Below, piece by piece: positions 13,475-21,724 of a stretch of DNA of 32,485 nt. The stretch comes from an uncultured Collinsella sp. (GTDB taxonomy: Bacteria; Actinomycetota; Coriobacteriia; Coriobacteriales; Coriobacteriaceae). Location of the stretch: positions 1-32,485 of the forward strand of contig CABSKX010000023.1 of the NCBI GenBank assembly GCA_902478365.1, read 5' to 3'. The notes below the pieces were generated by a model. It searched no databases and had not been told where the DNA came from. It saw only the letters and a program-made list of their open reading frames with translations. A program made the position numbers and the translations under genes. Each line of letters starts with the position of its first letter. The stretch's first letter is position 1.

Positions 13475-14776
13475 ATGGATCAGACGCAGACGAGCGACGA
13501 TGCTCCCCTGCTCACGAACAGCGCTCCCCAATCGGAGCAAACCACGCTCTTGGCTCAGCAAAAACCCCTCGTGACCATCGTGCACGCCTCGGTCGGCTCG
13601 GGCCACAAGGCCGCCGCAAATGCGATTGCGCAGGCATTCGACCTCATCCGCGGCACCAATGGCATCCCCGAGGATGTTGAGATTGAAGTGCTCGATATCC
13701 TTGATTTTGGACGCATTAAATTCGACGGCAATAAGACCGCGGCTTCTTTTACGGGAGCCACGCGCCCCATTTACGACCTGACCTGGCGATATACGCTTAC
13801 GGGGCATCTTCTCTGGGGTGGCGGCACGGCATGGTCGCGAATTATGTTCCCCGCCTTCAACGAATATATTCGTAGTCGAAGGCCCATAGCCGTGGTCGCA
13901 ACGCACATCACGGCAGCCAATGTTGCCGTTGGCGCCCGCGTAATTACGGGTATCGATTATCCGGTCATCTGCGTACCGACCGACTACGAAGTCGAGGGCT
14001 GGTGGCCCCACAAGGACACCGATCTATTCTGTGTTGCCAACGAATTCATGGCTGAAACGCTGCGTCCGCGCAAGGTGCCCGAGGCAAAGATTCGCATTAC
14101 CGGCATCCCTATTCGCGCCGGATTCGACACGAATTACGATCGCGAGGAAGAGCTAACCAAGTTCAACCTCCCCACCGACAAGACCGTCGTGCTGGTAATG
14201 GCCGGCGCCAGCTTGCCCCAGCCTTACGTCCGCTTTCGCGCGGCGATGGACCACACCCTCCCCTTCCTGCGCAGCTTCGAAGACATGCACTTTGTCTTTT
14301 TGCCCGGCAAAGACGTGGAGTATGCCACCCGGCTGCAGACGCTCTTCGATGCCATGAAGCTCGAGAACGTCACGGTGTTGGACTATGTCGACGACATGGC
14401 GGCCCTCATGCACGGCTGCGACCTGGCAATCCTCAAATCGGGCGGACTCACGGTCACCGAGTGCCTATGCGCACATCTGCCGATGATCCTGCTGGGCAAG
14501 TCCTATGGCCAGGAAAAGGCCAACACCACCATGCTCACCGGCATGGGCGCCAGCATGCACGTCACCACGGCACGAGAGCTCATCGTAACCCTGCGTCATC
14601 TGCACGACCATCCCGAATCACTCAAAGCCCTACTCATCAACGGCGAAGTACTACGCCGCCCCCGCGCAGCCGAAGACATCGCCATCGCCACCATGGAACT
14701 CGCAGGCAAACCCCAAAAGCGCAAACGAGCCTTCTGCCGCTTCTACTGGGGCGGAAAACCTGCGCATATCCGCTAG
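13475..14776 (+). CDS. MGDG-synthase/UgtP-like glycosyltransferase
   Basis: The 433-residue protein has two Rossmann-like halves. The N-terminal half starts VTIVHASVGSGHKAAANAIAQAF (about 34-56), the glycine/histidine loop of the MGDG-synthase N-domain that contacts the lipid. The second half (about 230-400) has VLVMAGASLPQP and the nucleotide-sugar segment LAILKSGGLTVTECLCAHLPMIL typical of GT28 enzymes. It probably adds a sugar from a UDP-sugar to diacylglycerol at the inner face of the membrane, making glycolipids or a lipoteichoic-acid anchor. The sugar cannot be told from sequence. The start is ATG 13475, with AGGGGAG seven bases upstream. Confidence 0.85.
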   Translation: MDQTQTSDDAPLLTNSAPQSEQTTLLAQQKPLVTIVHASVGSGHKAAANAIAQAFDLIRGTNGIPEDVEIEVLDILDFGRIKFDGNKTAASFTGATRPIYDLTWRYTLTGHLLWGGGTAWSRIMFPAFNEYIRSRRPIAVVATHITAANVAVGARVITGIDYPVICVPTDYEVEGWWPHKDTDLFCVANEFMAETLRPRKVPEAKIRITGIPIRAGFDTNYDREEELTKFNLPTDKTVVLVMAGASLPQPYVRFRAAMDHTLPFLRSFEDMHFVFLPGKDVEYATRLQTLFDAMKLENVTVLDYVDDMAALMHGCDLAILKSGGLTVTECLCAHLPMILLGKSYGQEKANTTMLTGMGASMHVTTARELIVTLRHLHDHPESLKALLINGEVLRRPRAAEDIAIATMELAGKPQKRKRAFCRFYWGGKPAHIR

Positions 14777-14789
14777 CGTCTTAATGTCC

Positions 14790-14893
14790 GCTGCTCGGCG
14801 GGAGCCGCCCATATATCATTCCATGCTCAAACATTCTCGCTGCGCTGCGAAACTGCGCGTGGAACGATATATGGGCGGCTCCCGCCGAGCAGC
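14790..14893. repeat. Large palindrome A (REP-like)
   Basis: The arms GCTGCTCGGCGGGAGCCGCC and its complement extend through CATATATC-TTCCA to about 33 bp with one mismatch. They flank a 36-base core that starts TGCTCAAACATTCTCGCT. The core also occurs, inverted, inside palindrome B at 15056-15158. It lies just behind the glycosyltransferase stop and may also act as a terminator, though no T run follows. Confidence 0.9.
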
Positions 14894-14969
14894 TACGTTT
14901 ACGTGCTAGCAGTTACACCAGGTTCCCCACCACTAGAACCTGCAAAGGCGAAAACGGAAATCATAAATA

Positions 14970-15020
14970 TAGTAAGCCGATGCAAGAAAGGAGGTTTTCC
15001 TTTATCGCATCGGCTTACTA
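14970..15020. terminator. Palindrome between the two REP-like elements
   Basis: A perfect 14-bp stem, TAGTAAGCCGATGC / GCATCGGCTTACTA (14970-14983, 15007-15020), encloses an inner hairpin, AAAGGA-GGT-TTTCCTTT. The flanks are A/T-rich on both sides, so it could be a bidirectional terminator between the converging glycosyltransferase and dut genes. Confidence 0.6.
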
Positions 15021-15055
15021 GAAAGAAAGGCTTTTATTTTTCAAGCGAGTAACCG

Positions 15056-15158
15056 CCCGACCGCCTCTCACACATATCGTTCCACGCGCAGTTTCGCAGC
15101 GAGCGAAGCGAAGCGAGAATGTTTGAGCATGGAATGATATGTGTGAGAGGCGGGCGGG
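15056..15158. repeat. Large palindrome B (REP-like), inverted relative to A
   Basis: Arms of about 29 bp (CCCGACCGCCTCTCACACAT, then ATCGTTCCA, and its complement, with two mismatches) flank a core CGCGCAGTTTCGCAGCGAGC...AGAATGTTTGAGCA. This core is the reverse complement of the core of A, with about nine extra bases (GCGAA-type repeats). The arms differ completely from those of A apart from the TTCCA ends, so the core was exchanged or copied as a unit. Confidence 0.9.
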
Positions 15159-15174
15159 AGGGATACGAGCACCC

Positions 15175-15618
15175 CTAAGCTACGCCGCTGGAGCCGAAGC
15201 ATCCTTTGCCTCGGTCGGTTTCGTCTAGTTCTTCTGCTTCTACGAGGTTGACCGTGGGGACTTCTTGGATGACGAGCTGGGCGATGCGGTCGCCTTTGTT
15301 GATTTGGATGTTGTTCGTGGGGTCTAGGTTGATGAGGATGACTTTGAGCTCTCCTCGGTAATGGGCGTCGATGAGACCGGGCGTGTTGACTATGGACAGG
15401 CCCTGCTTAATGGCTAGGCCGCTGCGGGGTTGGACGAAGCCGGCATAGCCGTCGGGCAGGGCAATAGCTAGGCCCGTGGAGACCAGGCGACGCTCAAAAG
15501 GCTTGAGGGTGCAATCCTCGTTGGCTCGGAGGTCAAGACCGGCATCCGTGGGATGGGCGTATTTGGGAAGCTCGACGGTTGGGTCGAGACGCTTAATGTT
15601 AACGGTAATGTTGGACAT
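15175..15618 (-). CDS. dut: Deoxyuridine 5'-triphosphate nucleotidohydrolase
   Basis: The 147-residue dUTPase hydrolyses dUTP to dUMP and PPi, keeping uracil out of DNA and feeding dTMP synthesis. The five trimeric-dUTPase motifs are visible: DAGLDLRA (1), PRSGLA (2), the GLIDAHYRGELKV uracil-binding segment (3), GDRIAQLVI (4) and the C-terminal RGKGCFGSSG flexible loop (5). The start ATG has AAGGTG eight bases upstream. It lies four bases behind nrdR, so the two form one operon. Confidence 0.95.
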   Translation of the reverse strand: MSNITVNIKRLDPTVELPKYAHPTDAGLDLRANEDCTLKPFERRLVSTGLAIALPDGYAGFVQPRSGLAIKQGLSIVNTPGLIDAHYRGELKVILINLDPTNNIQINKGDRIAQLVIQEVPTVNLVEAEELDETDRGKGCFGSSGVA

Positions 15619-15622
15619 GAAA

Positions 15623-16066
15623 TCACCTTAGCTTGTCGAGCTCTTGCAGAAACTCATCGACGTCTTTGAAATCGCGATAGACCGAGGCAAAGCGGATGTA
15701 GGCCACTTTATCGATCTTGGCCAACCGCTTAAGAACCATATCGCCCAGCTCATGGGACGTAACAGCCGTGAGCGTACGGGAGCGAAGCTCAACCTCAATA
15801 TCGTCAATGATCTCGTTGAGCTTTTTAGTGTCGATATCTCGCTTGATCGTGGCGCGCATCAAACCGACCAGCAGCTTATTGCGATCGAACCGTTGCTTGG
15901 ATCCGTCTGACTTAATGACCTCGATAGGGTCTTCACAACGCTCAAATGTCGTAAAGCGATAATTGCATGAGCAGCATTCGCGACGGCGCTTGATGGTGTT
16001 ATTTGATTCCTGCATGCGGGAATCAACGACGCGGGTATGTGCCTTGCCGCATTTGGGACAGCGCAT
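15623..16066 (-). CDS. nrdR: Transcriptional repressor NrdR
   Basis: The 147-residue regulator represses ribonucleotide reductase genes when dATP is abundant. It has the zinc ribbon (Cys3, Cys6, Cys31, Cys34) and then an ATP-cone (about 48-138: VIKSDGSKQRFDRNKLLVGL... VAYIRFASVYRDF). The start ATG has GAGGAGG at good spacing. It stands 51 bases behind the LysM gene and four before dut. No nrd gene is in the window. Confidence 0.95.
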   Translation of the reverse strand: MRCPKCGKAHTRVVDSRMQESNNTIKRRRECCSCNYRFTTFERCEDPIEVIKSDGSKQRFDRNKLLVGLMRATIKRDIDTKKLNEIIDDIEVELRSRTLTAVTSHELGDMVLKRLAKIDKVAYIRFASVYRDFKDVDEFLQELDKLR

Positions 16067-16117
16067 GGTACCTCCTCTAAAACGATTACAAGGGTACCAT
16101 GCGACGGTACTTAAATC

Positions 16118-16567
16118 TTAGGAACGTACGGGAACTTTAAGATGCGCACCGGCATCGAGCGAGCCATGCTCCAGGTGATTGACGTTGCGGATCATATCAG
16201 AGGTCTCCTGCGTGGAAAGACCCTCAATCGGATGCTCCTGGGCTAGCGACCACAAGGAATCGCCAGACTGAACACGGACGGTCTCGTAGGTAACGTTGGA
16301 TACCGACTCGGCATATGCGGCGTGACGAGCGCTGAAGATCGAGGTGGCAAGTACAAAGAAGAGCGTGAGCGCAACGGCCAGGGCGACAATCGTCGAAGCC
16401 TTTAGGGCAACGGGGGCCGAAGTCGTGGCGACGCACTGGTTGCGGACGGGCTTGCCAGGCAGTGTTTGGAAACCAGATCGGCCGCCTTTAACAACCGTGA
16501 AAGCCGGCGCCGCAGGCGTCTCGAGCTTAAGGGCGAGGTTTCCCTGGACCATATCCGTTGCGTTCAT
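16118..16567 (-). CDS. LysM membrane protein, YneA-like SOS candidate
   Basis: The 149-residue protein has a cytoplasmic N-terminus of about 57 residues, one transmembrane helix (about 58-80, TIVALAVALTLFFVLATSIF) and an external LysM domain (about 95-146, YETVRVQSGDSLWSLAQEH ... LKVPV). This layout, and its place divergent from lexA, match YneA-type proteins that block division during the SOS response. The N-terminal part is longer than in YneA. LysM binds peptidoglycan. The start is the second of two adjacent ATGs, six bases from AGGAG. Its promoter has near-ideal hexamers with a LexA box in the spacer. nrdR and dut follow in the same direction. Confidence 0.75.
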   Translation of the reverse strand: MNATDMVQGNLALKLETPAAPAFTVVKGGRSGFQTLPGKPVRNQCVATTSAPVALKASTIVALAVALTLFFVLATSIFSARHAAYAESVSNVTYETVRVQSGDSLWSLAQEHPIEGLSTQETSDMIRNVNHLEHGSLDAGAHLKVPVRS

Positions 16568-16637
16568 CATGTTCTCCTCTCGCGTGTTTTGCTGAGAACA
16601 GTTTTATCAAGCCGCGCGGACAAAAATGTCTAGCGCG

Positions 16638-16651
16638 AGAACGAATGTTCG
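16638..16651. promoter_or_regulatory. LexA box 1
   Basis: AGAACGAATGTTCG contains the Gram-positive SOS core GAAC-N4-GTTC as a perfect dyad. It lies downstream of the LysM gene's -10, over its transcription start. Confidence 0.8.
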
Positions 16652-16657
16652 GTTATT

Positions 16658-16685
16658 ATTATCTTCGAACAGTTGTTCCTGTCAA
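16658..16685 (-). promoter_or_regulatory. Promoter of the LysM-nrdR-dut direction
   Basis: On the minus strand, TTGACA (16685-16680, consensus) and GATAAT (16663-16658) are 16 bases apart. LexA box 2 fills the spacer, so bound LexA would block RNA polymerase directly. Confidence 0.8.
16666..16679. promoter_or_regulatory. LexA box 2
   Basis: CGAACAGTTGTTCC matches the CGAACRNRYGTTYC-type consensus well. It lies in the spacer of the minus-strand promoter. Confidence 0.85.
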
Positions 16686-16693
16686 GCAATAAT

Positions 16694-16707
16694 CGAACAT
16701 TTGTTTG
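16694..16707. promoter_or_regulatory. LexA box 3 (weaker)
   Basis: CGAACATTTGTTTG keeps one perfect half-site; the other is GTTT instead of GTTC. It is 24 bases before the lexA start and probably serves lexA autoregulation. Confidence 0.7.
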
Positions 16708-16730
16708 ACATTGGCAGAGAGGATCCCCTG

Positions 16731-17375
16731 ATGGCTCGCAAAATTACCAAGCGTCAGCAGCAGATTTACGACTTCATCAAGGAATATCAGCAGGAGAAGG
16801 GCTATCCGCCCAGTGTGCGCGAGATGGCATCGGCCGTAGGCCTCTCCTCCCCCAGCACGGTGCATGCTCATCTCTCTGCCCTGGAGGCTCGAGGGCTGCT
16901 CAAGCGCGATGCCACCAAGCCTCGCGCCCTAGAGCTTTTTGATGAGGACGGATCCTCAGTCTCGATTTCTAAATCCGATGAACCCACAGCTCCCCGCGGA
17001 ACGGTCTCGCTGCCGCTCGTCGGTCGCGTCGCGGCTGGGATTCCCATTCTGGCCGAGCAAAATATCGAGGACACCTTTACCATCCCGACCGAAATCGCCA
17101 CAGACCAGGGCTCATTTATCCTTGAAGTGCACGGCAGCTCAATGATCAATGTCGGCATCTACAACGGCGACTACATTATCGTTCGCGAGCAAAAGAGCGC
17201 CATGAACGGCGAAATCGTCGTGGCCATGATCGATGGCTCGGCGACCGTCAAGACGTTCTACAAGGAGCAGGGGCGCGTGCGCCTGCAGCCCGAGAACGAC
17301 ACCATGGAGCCCATCTATGCGACGAACCCCGTTATTTTGGGTAAGGTTGTCGGTTTAATGCGCCGGTTCTCGTAA
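16731..17375 (+). CDS. lexA: LexA repressor
   Basis: The 214-residue SOS repressor has an N-terminal winged helix (about 1-65, with the recognition region SVREMASAVGLSSPSTVHAHL) and a C-terminal self-cleaving domain. The cleavage site Ala102-Gly103 (RVAAGIP), the catalytic Ser137 (HGSSM) and Lys174 (ATVKTF) are all present. The usual GDSM is GSSM here. The start is ATG 16731, with AGAGGA seven bases upstream. Three LexA boxes precede it. Its stop overlaps the next start by one base (TAATG). Confidence 0.95.
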   Translation: MARKITKRQQQIYDFIKEYQQEKGYPPSVREMASAVGLSSPSTVHAHLSALEARGLLKRDATKPRALELFDEDGSSVSISKSDEPTAPRGTVSLPLVGRVAAGIPILAEQNIEDTFTIPTEIATDQGSFILEVHGSSMINVGIYNGDYIIVREQKSAMNGEIVVAMIDGSATVKTFYKEQGRVRLQPENDTMEPIYATNPVILGKVVGLMRRFS

Positions 17376-18079
17376 TGCAAAAACGCATCACCATATTTGA
17401 CACCGTCCGCGGGTTTACGATGCTATCGATGGCAGGTTTCCACGCCTGCTACGATTTGGCCTACCTATATGGATGGGATATACCATGGTTTACCGAAACG
17501 GTTTTCCAGGATATCTGGCGCGCTAGTATCAGCTGGGTATTTTTGTTTATCGCCGGTTGGATGTGCACGCTCTCGCGTAATAACGGTAAGCGCGCCCTCA
17601 AATACGCAGCCGCAGCCTTGGTCGTATGGATGGCAACTACACTGGTGTCAGTCGACGATTCGGTAAACTTTGGCATCATTTATTGCATGGCAGCGTGCAC
17701 CGCGGTGGTTGCACTCACCCGTCCGTTACTCACAAAATTACCGGGCTCGTGGGGCATCGCAGTGTGCCTTGTTCTTTTTGCCCTAACCTGGGGCATTCCA
17801 AAGGCGGTCTACCCACTCCCCTACCTGGCATGGCTTGGATTCCCGGGCCCGGGCTTTGTTTCGGGAGATTACTATCCGCTCATTCCGTTTGTCTTTATGT
17901 ACCTTACCGGCTTTTTTGCTGCCCAGGCGGCACAAGCATCAAGCCTCGAAGAGCCAGCATGGGCATACGCCAATCCCATCCCGGCGCTCGCAGTCCTCGG
18001 TCGGCATGCCTTACCGTTCTACCTACTTCATCAGCCTGTCATTCTAGGCGTGCTAGAGCTCGTTTATTCCGTACGATAG
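17375..18079 (+). CDS. Multi-pass membrane acyltransferase-like protein (DUF1624/HGSNAT)
   Basis: The 234-residue protein has about six or seven hydrophobic helices. It begins with ITIFDTVRGFTMLSMAGFHACYDL, the signature of the heparan-glucosaminide-N-acetyltransferase-like domain (DUF1624): an Arg-Gly pair, then an Asp/His-containing helix. It ends FYLLHQPVILGVLELVY, also typical. Such proteins may transfer acyl groups across the membrane; the substrate is unknown. Translation is coupled to lexA through the TAATG overlap, so it should share SOS induction. It ends inside the 3' end of the convergent hflX (16-base overlap). Confidence 0.8.
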   Translation: MQKRITIFDTVRGFTMLSMAGFHACYDLAYLYGWDIPWFTETVFQDIWRASISWVFLFIAGWMCTLSRNNGKRALKYAAAALVVWMATTLVSVDDSVNFGIIYCMAACTAVVALTRPLLTKLPGSWGIAVCLVLFALTWGIPKAVYPLPYLAWLGFPGPGFVSGDYYPLIPFVFMYLTGFFAAQAAQASSLEEPAWAYANPIPALAVLGRHALPFYLLHQPVILGVLELVYSVR

Positions 18080-19353
18080 CGCTCAAGACGCGGCGCGATT
18101 CGGGCTGGCAACTTCGCCACAATGCGAACGCCGTCCTCGAGATATTCCTCATGAAGAAGGGTTCCCTGCTCATGCACCAGCGTAATGAGGGCGCCCTCGC
18201 GATACGGGATATCAGCGGAGAGCAAGACATCGGTGGCAGCTGCCTCACGAGCAATACGGTCAACGAGATCGTCGAGCCCCTCGCCCGTCTGGGCCGAGAA
18301 CAGCACGGCCTCGGGATAGCGACGATGGAAACTCAAGCGATCGACGCTATCGAGTAGGTCGATTTTATTGAACACCGTAAGCGTCAAACGCTCGCCGGCA
18401 CCGATCTCGTCAAGAACGCGATCGACTGCCTCGAGCTGGCGCTCGTAGTCCTCGTCAGAGGCATCCACAACTTTAAGGATCAGGTCGGCACCAAGGACCT
18501 CAGACAGCGTGGACTTAAAGGCATCAACGAGACCATGCGGTAGCTTTTGAATAAAGCCAACGGTATCGGTAATGGTCATGCCACGACCACCGGGCAAGCG
18601 ATACGAGCGCGTCGTCGGATCGAGCGTGGCAAACAATTTGTCCTGTGAAAGCACCGTAGACCCGGTCAGGCGATTGAGCAACGTCGACTTACCGGCATTG
18701 GTATAACCGGCTAAGGCAACGCGAAACGCCGGCGACTCGATACGACTCTTTGACTGGACATCACGGCGCTGTTCAACCTGCTTGAGCTCGCGACGAAGAG
18801 CGGCAATCTTGTTGCGAATCAAACGTCGGTCAACCTCGAGCTGGCTTTCGCCCTGACCAAAGCGCGAACCAATGCCACCGCGTGTCTGCTCTTTTGCAAG
18901 ATGGCTCCACATACCGCGCAAGCGGGGCAACAGATACTGCAATTGGGCTAACTGCACCTGCAGACGGCCCTCACGGGTCTGAGCGTGCAGACCAAAGATA
19001 TCGAGAATCAACGCCGTACGGTCGATAATCTTAACCGGTTCGCCGACGGCTTTCTCCAGATACGACTGCTGCGAGGGCGTTAAATCGTCGTCGAAGACAA
19101 CAACATCGGCATCCATACGATGCACGAGCCCGCAAAGCTCCTCGACCTTACCGGAGCCGATAAACGATTTTGGATACGGCTTAACCAGACGCTGCGACGA
19201 ACGCGCCACGCACTGAGCGCCAGCCGTATGGGCCAGGCGCTCAAGCTCGTCAAGCGAGCGATCGAGCGGCCAGGCGTTATCGCGCCACTCAACTCCGACA
19301 AGAACGGCACGTTCGGGCGCAGGAGCCGTTGGAACGAGGGGAAACCGAGCCAT
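18064..19353 (-). CDS. hflX: GTPase HflX
   Basis: The 429-residue ribosome-associated GTPase rescues or splits stalled and heat-damaged ribosomes. The N-terminal HflX domain (about 17-190, with GGIGSRFGQGESQLEVDRR) precedes the G domain: G1 GYTNAGKST (216-224), G3 DTVG (263-266), G4 NKID (329-332). A short C-terminal extension is present. The start ATG overlaps the miaA stop by one base, with GAGG upstream. It is the last gene of the miaB-miaA-hflX run, a common association (miaA-hfq-hflX in proteobacteria). Confidence 0.95.
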   Translation of the reverse strand: MARFPLVPTAPAPERAVLVGVEWRDNAWPLDRSLDELERLAHTAGAQCVARSSQRLVKPYPKSFIGSGKVEELCGLVHRMDADVVVFDDDLTPSQQSYLEKAVGEPVKIIDRTALILDIFGLHAQTREGRLQVQLAQLQYLLPRLRGMWSHLAKEQTRGGIGSRFGQGESQLEVDRRLIRNKIAALRRELKQVEQRRDVQSKSRIESPAFRVALAGYTNAGKSTLLNRLTGSTVLSQDKLFATLDPTTRSYRLPGGRGMTITDTVGFIQKLPHGLVDAFKSTLSEVLGADLILKVVDASDEDYERQLEAVDRVLDEIGAGERLTLTVFNKIDLLDSVDRLSFHRRYPEAVLFSAQTGEGLDDLVDRIAREAAATDVLLSADIPYREGALITLVHEQGTLLHEEYLEDGVRIVAKLPARIAPRLERYRTE

Positions 19354-20291
19354 TAGACCGCCTCGATACGGTGAAGGATATCCTCAACGACCTCATCGAT
19401 CGTAAACTCGTCCATATCGAACCACACGATACGGTCATCGCGTTTAAACCACGAAAGCTGACGCTTGGCATAGCGACGCGAACGCGTCTTGATGAGTTCG
19501 CGAGCCTCATCCATAGAAATCACGCCGTTAAGGGCATCGATAATCTCTTTATAGCCAATCGCCTGCATCGAAGTCAGGGCATCCTCCAGCCCCTGGTCCA
19601 TAAGACCGCGAACCTCATCAACAAGACCCTGCTCAAACATCAGATCGACGCGTAGGTTAATACGCTCGTAAAGCGCCTCACGATTACGCATCAACCCAAA
19701 CCACAGAGCGTGATAATGCTCGCGCGGAACACTAAACTGCGACTTTTGCTGCGCGTAGGACACACCATCATCGTGCATTTCGAGCGCGCGAATCACACGA
19801 CGAACATTATGGGGGTGGATCACCGCAGCGGACTCGGGGTCACGCTCAGCAAGCAGCGCGTGCAGCGCTTCCTCGCCAATGCGCTCGGTTAGCTCCTGAT
19901 ATCCCGCGCGGCGATCATCCTCAAGCTCGCCCGAGGGAAAATCCATCTCGTCCAGGGCGGCCTTGAGATACAGGCCTGTACCCCCGCAAAACACCGGTAG
20001 GCGGCCCTCGTCCAGCAAGCGCTCAACATGCACACGAGCGTCTGCCTGATACAGCGCTGCAGAATATGCAACGCCCGGTTCAACAATATCGACCAGGCGT
20101 AGAGGCGCCGTGCACTCCTCGGGTGTCATCTTGGCAGTGCCGATATCCATACCTCGATAGATTTGCATCGCGTCACACGACAGCACTTCGGACGAAAGAC
20201 GAGCCGCCAAACGATCTGCGACATCACTTTTGCCAACCGCGGTCGGACCGACAATCGCAACGGCGGAAAGGCCTGCCCCGGGAGAAATCAT
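19353..20291 (-). CDS. miaA: tRNA dimethylallyltransferase
   Basis: The 312-residue MiaA adds dimethylallyl to A37 of tRNAs reading UNN codons. It has the P-loop GPTAVGKS (15-22), the D-A-M-Q-I-Y-R-G-M-D-I-G-T-A-K segment (39-53) with the catalytic Asp, and FCGGTGLY. The C-terminal RRYAKRQLSWFKRD motif is typical. The start overlaps the miaB stop by one base and the stop overlaps the hflX start by one base, so all three genes are translationally coupled. MiaB acts on its product, hence the pairing. Confidence 0.95.
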   Translation of the reverse strand: MISPGAGLSAVAIVGPTAVGKSDVADRLAARLSSEVLSCDAMQIYRGMDIGTAKMTPEECTAPLRLVDIVEPGVAYSAALYQADARVHVERLLDEGRLPVFCGGTGLYLKAALDEMDFPSGELEDDRRAGYQELTERIGEEALHALLAERDPESAAVIHPHNVRRVIRALEMHDDGVSYAQQKSQFSVPREHYHALWFGLMRNREALYERINLRVDLMFEQGLVDEVRGLMDQGLEDALTSMQAIGYKEIIDALNGVISMDEARELIKTRSRRYAKRQLSWFKRDDRIVWFDMDEFTIDEVVEDILHRIEAV

Positions 20292-21661
20292 TAGCGCGGC
20301 TCGCCCACAACGGATCCGGACAGATACCAGGTCTTGGCAACGTCGACGTCAACATCGACAATCTTGCCAATCAACTGATCGATGCTGTAGCCCGCGGGAA
20401 TCGGTGCATGAACGGTCTGATTCTTAGGACTCTTACCCAGCAGCACCGCATCATTCTTTTTGCTCGTACCCTCAATAAGCGCCGGCACAACGGTGTACAG
20501 CTCACCTTGGTTATACTCATGCGCCGTGGTCTCGATAACCTTCACCAGACGGTTGAAGCGCTCAAGAATTACCTCATGCGGCGTGGGATCGTCAATCTCA
20601 GCGGCCGGAGTACCGGCGCGCTTGGAATAGATAAACGTATAGGCCTGAGCATAACGTACGGTCTCGGCAAGCGAGAGCGTCTGCTCAAAGTCTTCCTCGG
20701 TCTCGCCGGGGAAGCCCACGATGATATCGGTCGAAAGCGCGATATCGGGCATGCGATTGCGGATGCGATCGACAAGCCCCAGATAGTCTTCGCGCGTATA
20801 GCGACGATTCATCTCTTTAAGGATGCGCGTCGAGCCCGATTGAACTGCCAGGTGCAGCTGCGGCATGACGGCAGGCGTCTCGGCCATAGCGTCGATAGTC
20901 TCGGGCAGCAGGTCTTTGGGGTGTGAGGAAGTAAAGAAGATGCGCTCTACACCCGTATCGCCCACGGCACGCAACAGGTCGGCAAAGCGCGGCTTGCCAA
21001 ACAGGTCGCGACCATAGGAGTTGACGTTTTGACCCAGCAGCGTGACCTCTCGCACGCCCTGGCGCACTAGACCGGTTACCTCGTCGACAATCTCCTCGAA
21101 AGGGCGGCTCTTTTCGCGACCGCGCACATACGGCACGATGCAATAGGTGCAGAAGTTATTACAGCCCGTCATAATGGGGACCCAGGCGTGATACTGGGTC
21201 TCACGATGCCACGGCATGCTCATAGCATCCGTGTCCTCGTGTTCATTGGTGCGAATATGACGCTTGCCGTCCAAGAACGCCTCGGCAATGAGCTCGGCAA
21301 CATGCGCGATGGAATGCGTGCCAAAGATAACATTGACGTTATCGACATTGGTGAGCAGACCTTCGCCGTCGCGCTGCGCGATACAGCCGCCCACGGCGAC
21401 CACGCGCTTGCCCGAGGGCGAAGGCGGGAGGCTCTTACAAGAGTTGCACTGACCGTACAGACGGGTGTCAGCGGCCTCGCGAACGCAGCACGTCATGAAC
21501 ACGACAATGTCAGCATGCTCCGGATCGAGCGCCATGAGGCAGCCATACGAGTCGAGCAGGCCGCTCACGCGCTCGGAGTCGTGCTGATTCATCTGGCAGC
21601 CAAAGGTGCGGATAAAGTAGGTTTTACCGGCAAGAATATCGCGTACGGAACCCTGGTCCAT
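20291..21661 (-). CDS. miaB: tRNA-2-methylthio-N6-dimethylallyladenosine synthase
   Basis: The 456-residue radical-SAM methylthiotransferase converts i6A37 to ms2i6A37. The auxiliary 4Fe-4S cluster cysteines are 22 (TFGCQMN), 58 and 93, and the radical-SAM cluster cysteines are 167, 171 and 174 (CNNFCTYC). The order MTTase - radical SAM - TRAM (C-terminal, about 390-450) is standard. The start is the ATG of MDQGSVRDIL, with TTAGGA nine bases upstream; an in-frame TTG 17 codons earlier is unlikely. It is followed directly by miaA. Confidence 0.95.
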   Translation of the reverse strand: MDQGSVRDILAGKTYFIRTFGCQMNQHDSERVSGLLDSYGCLMALDPEHADIVVFMTCCVREAADTRLYGQCNSCKSLPPSPSGKRVVAVGGCIAQRDGEGLLTNVDNVNVIFGTHSIAHVAELIAEAFLDGKRHIRTNEHEDTDAMSMPWHRETQYHAWVPIMTGCNNFCTYCIVPYVRGREKSRPFEEIVDEVTGLVRQGVREVTLLGQNVNSYGRDLFGKPRFADLLRAVGDTGVERIFFTSSHPKDLLPETIDAMAETPAVMPQLHLAVQSGSTRILKEMNRRYTREDYLGLVDRIRNRMPDIALSTDIIVGFPGETEEDFEQTLSLAETVRYAQAYTFIYSKRAGTPAAEIDDPTPHEVILERFNRLVKVIETTAHEYNQGELYTVVPALIEGTSKKNDAVLLGKSPKNQTVHAPIPAGYSIDQLIGKIVDVDVDVAKTWYLSGSVVGEPR

Positions 21662-21724
21662 GTGTATAAGTCCTAACGAGGTGGAATAGGCAGAATCAAA
21701 GAGCGCGGGCAAAGAGCAAACACG

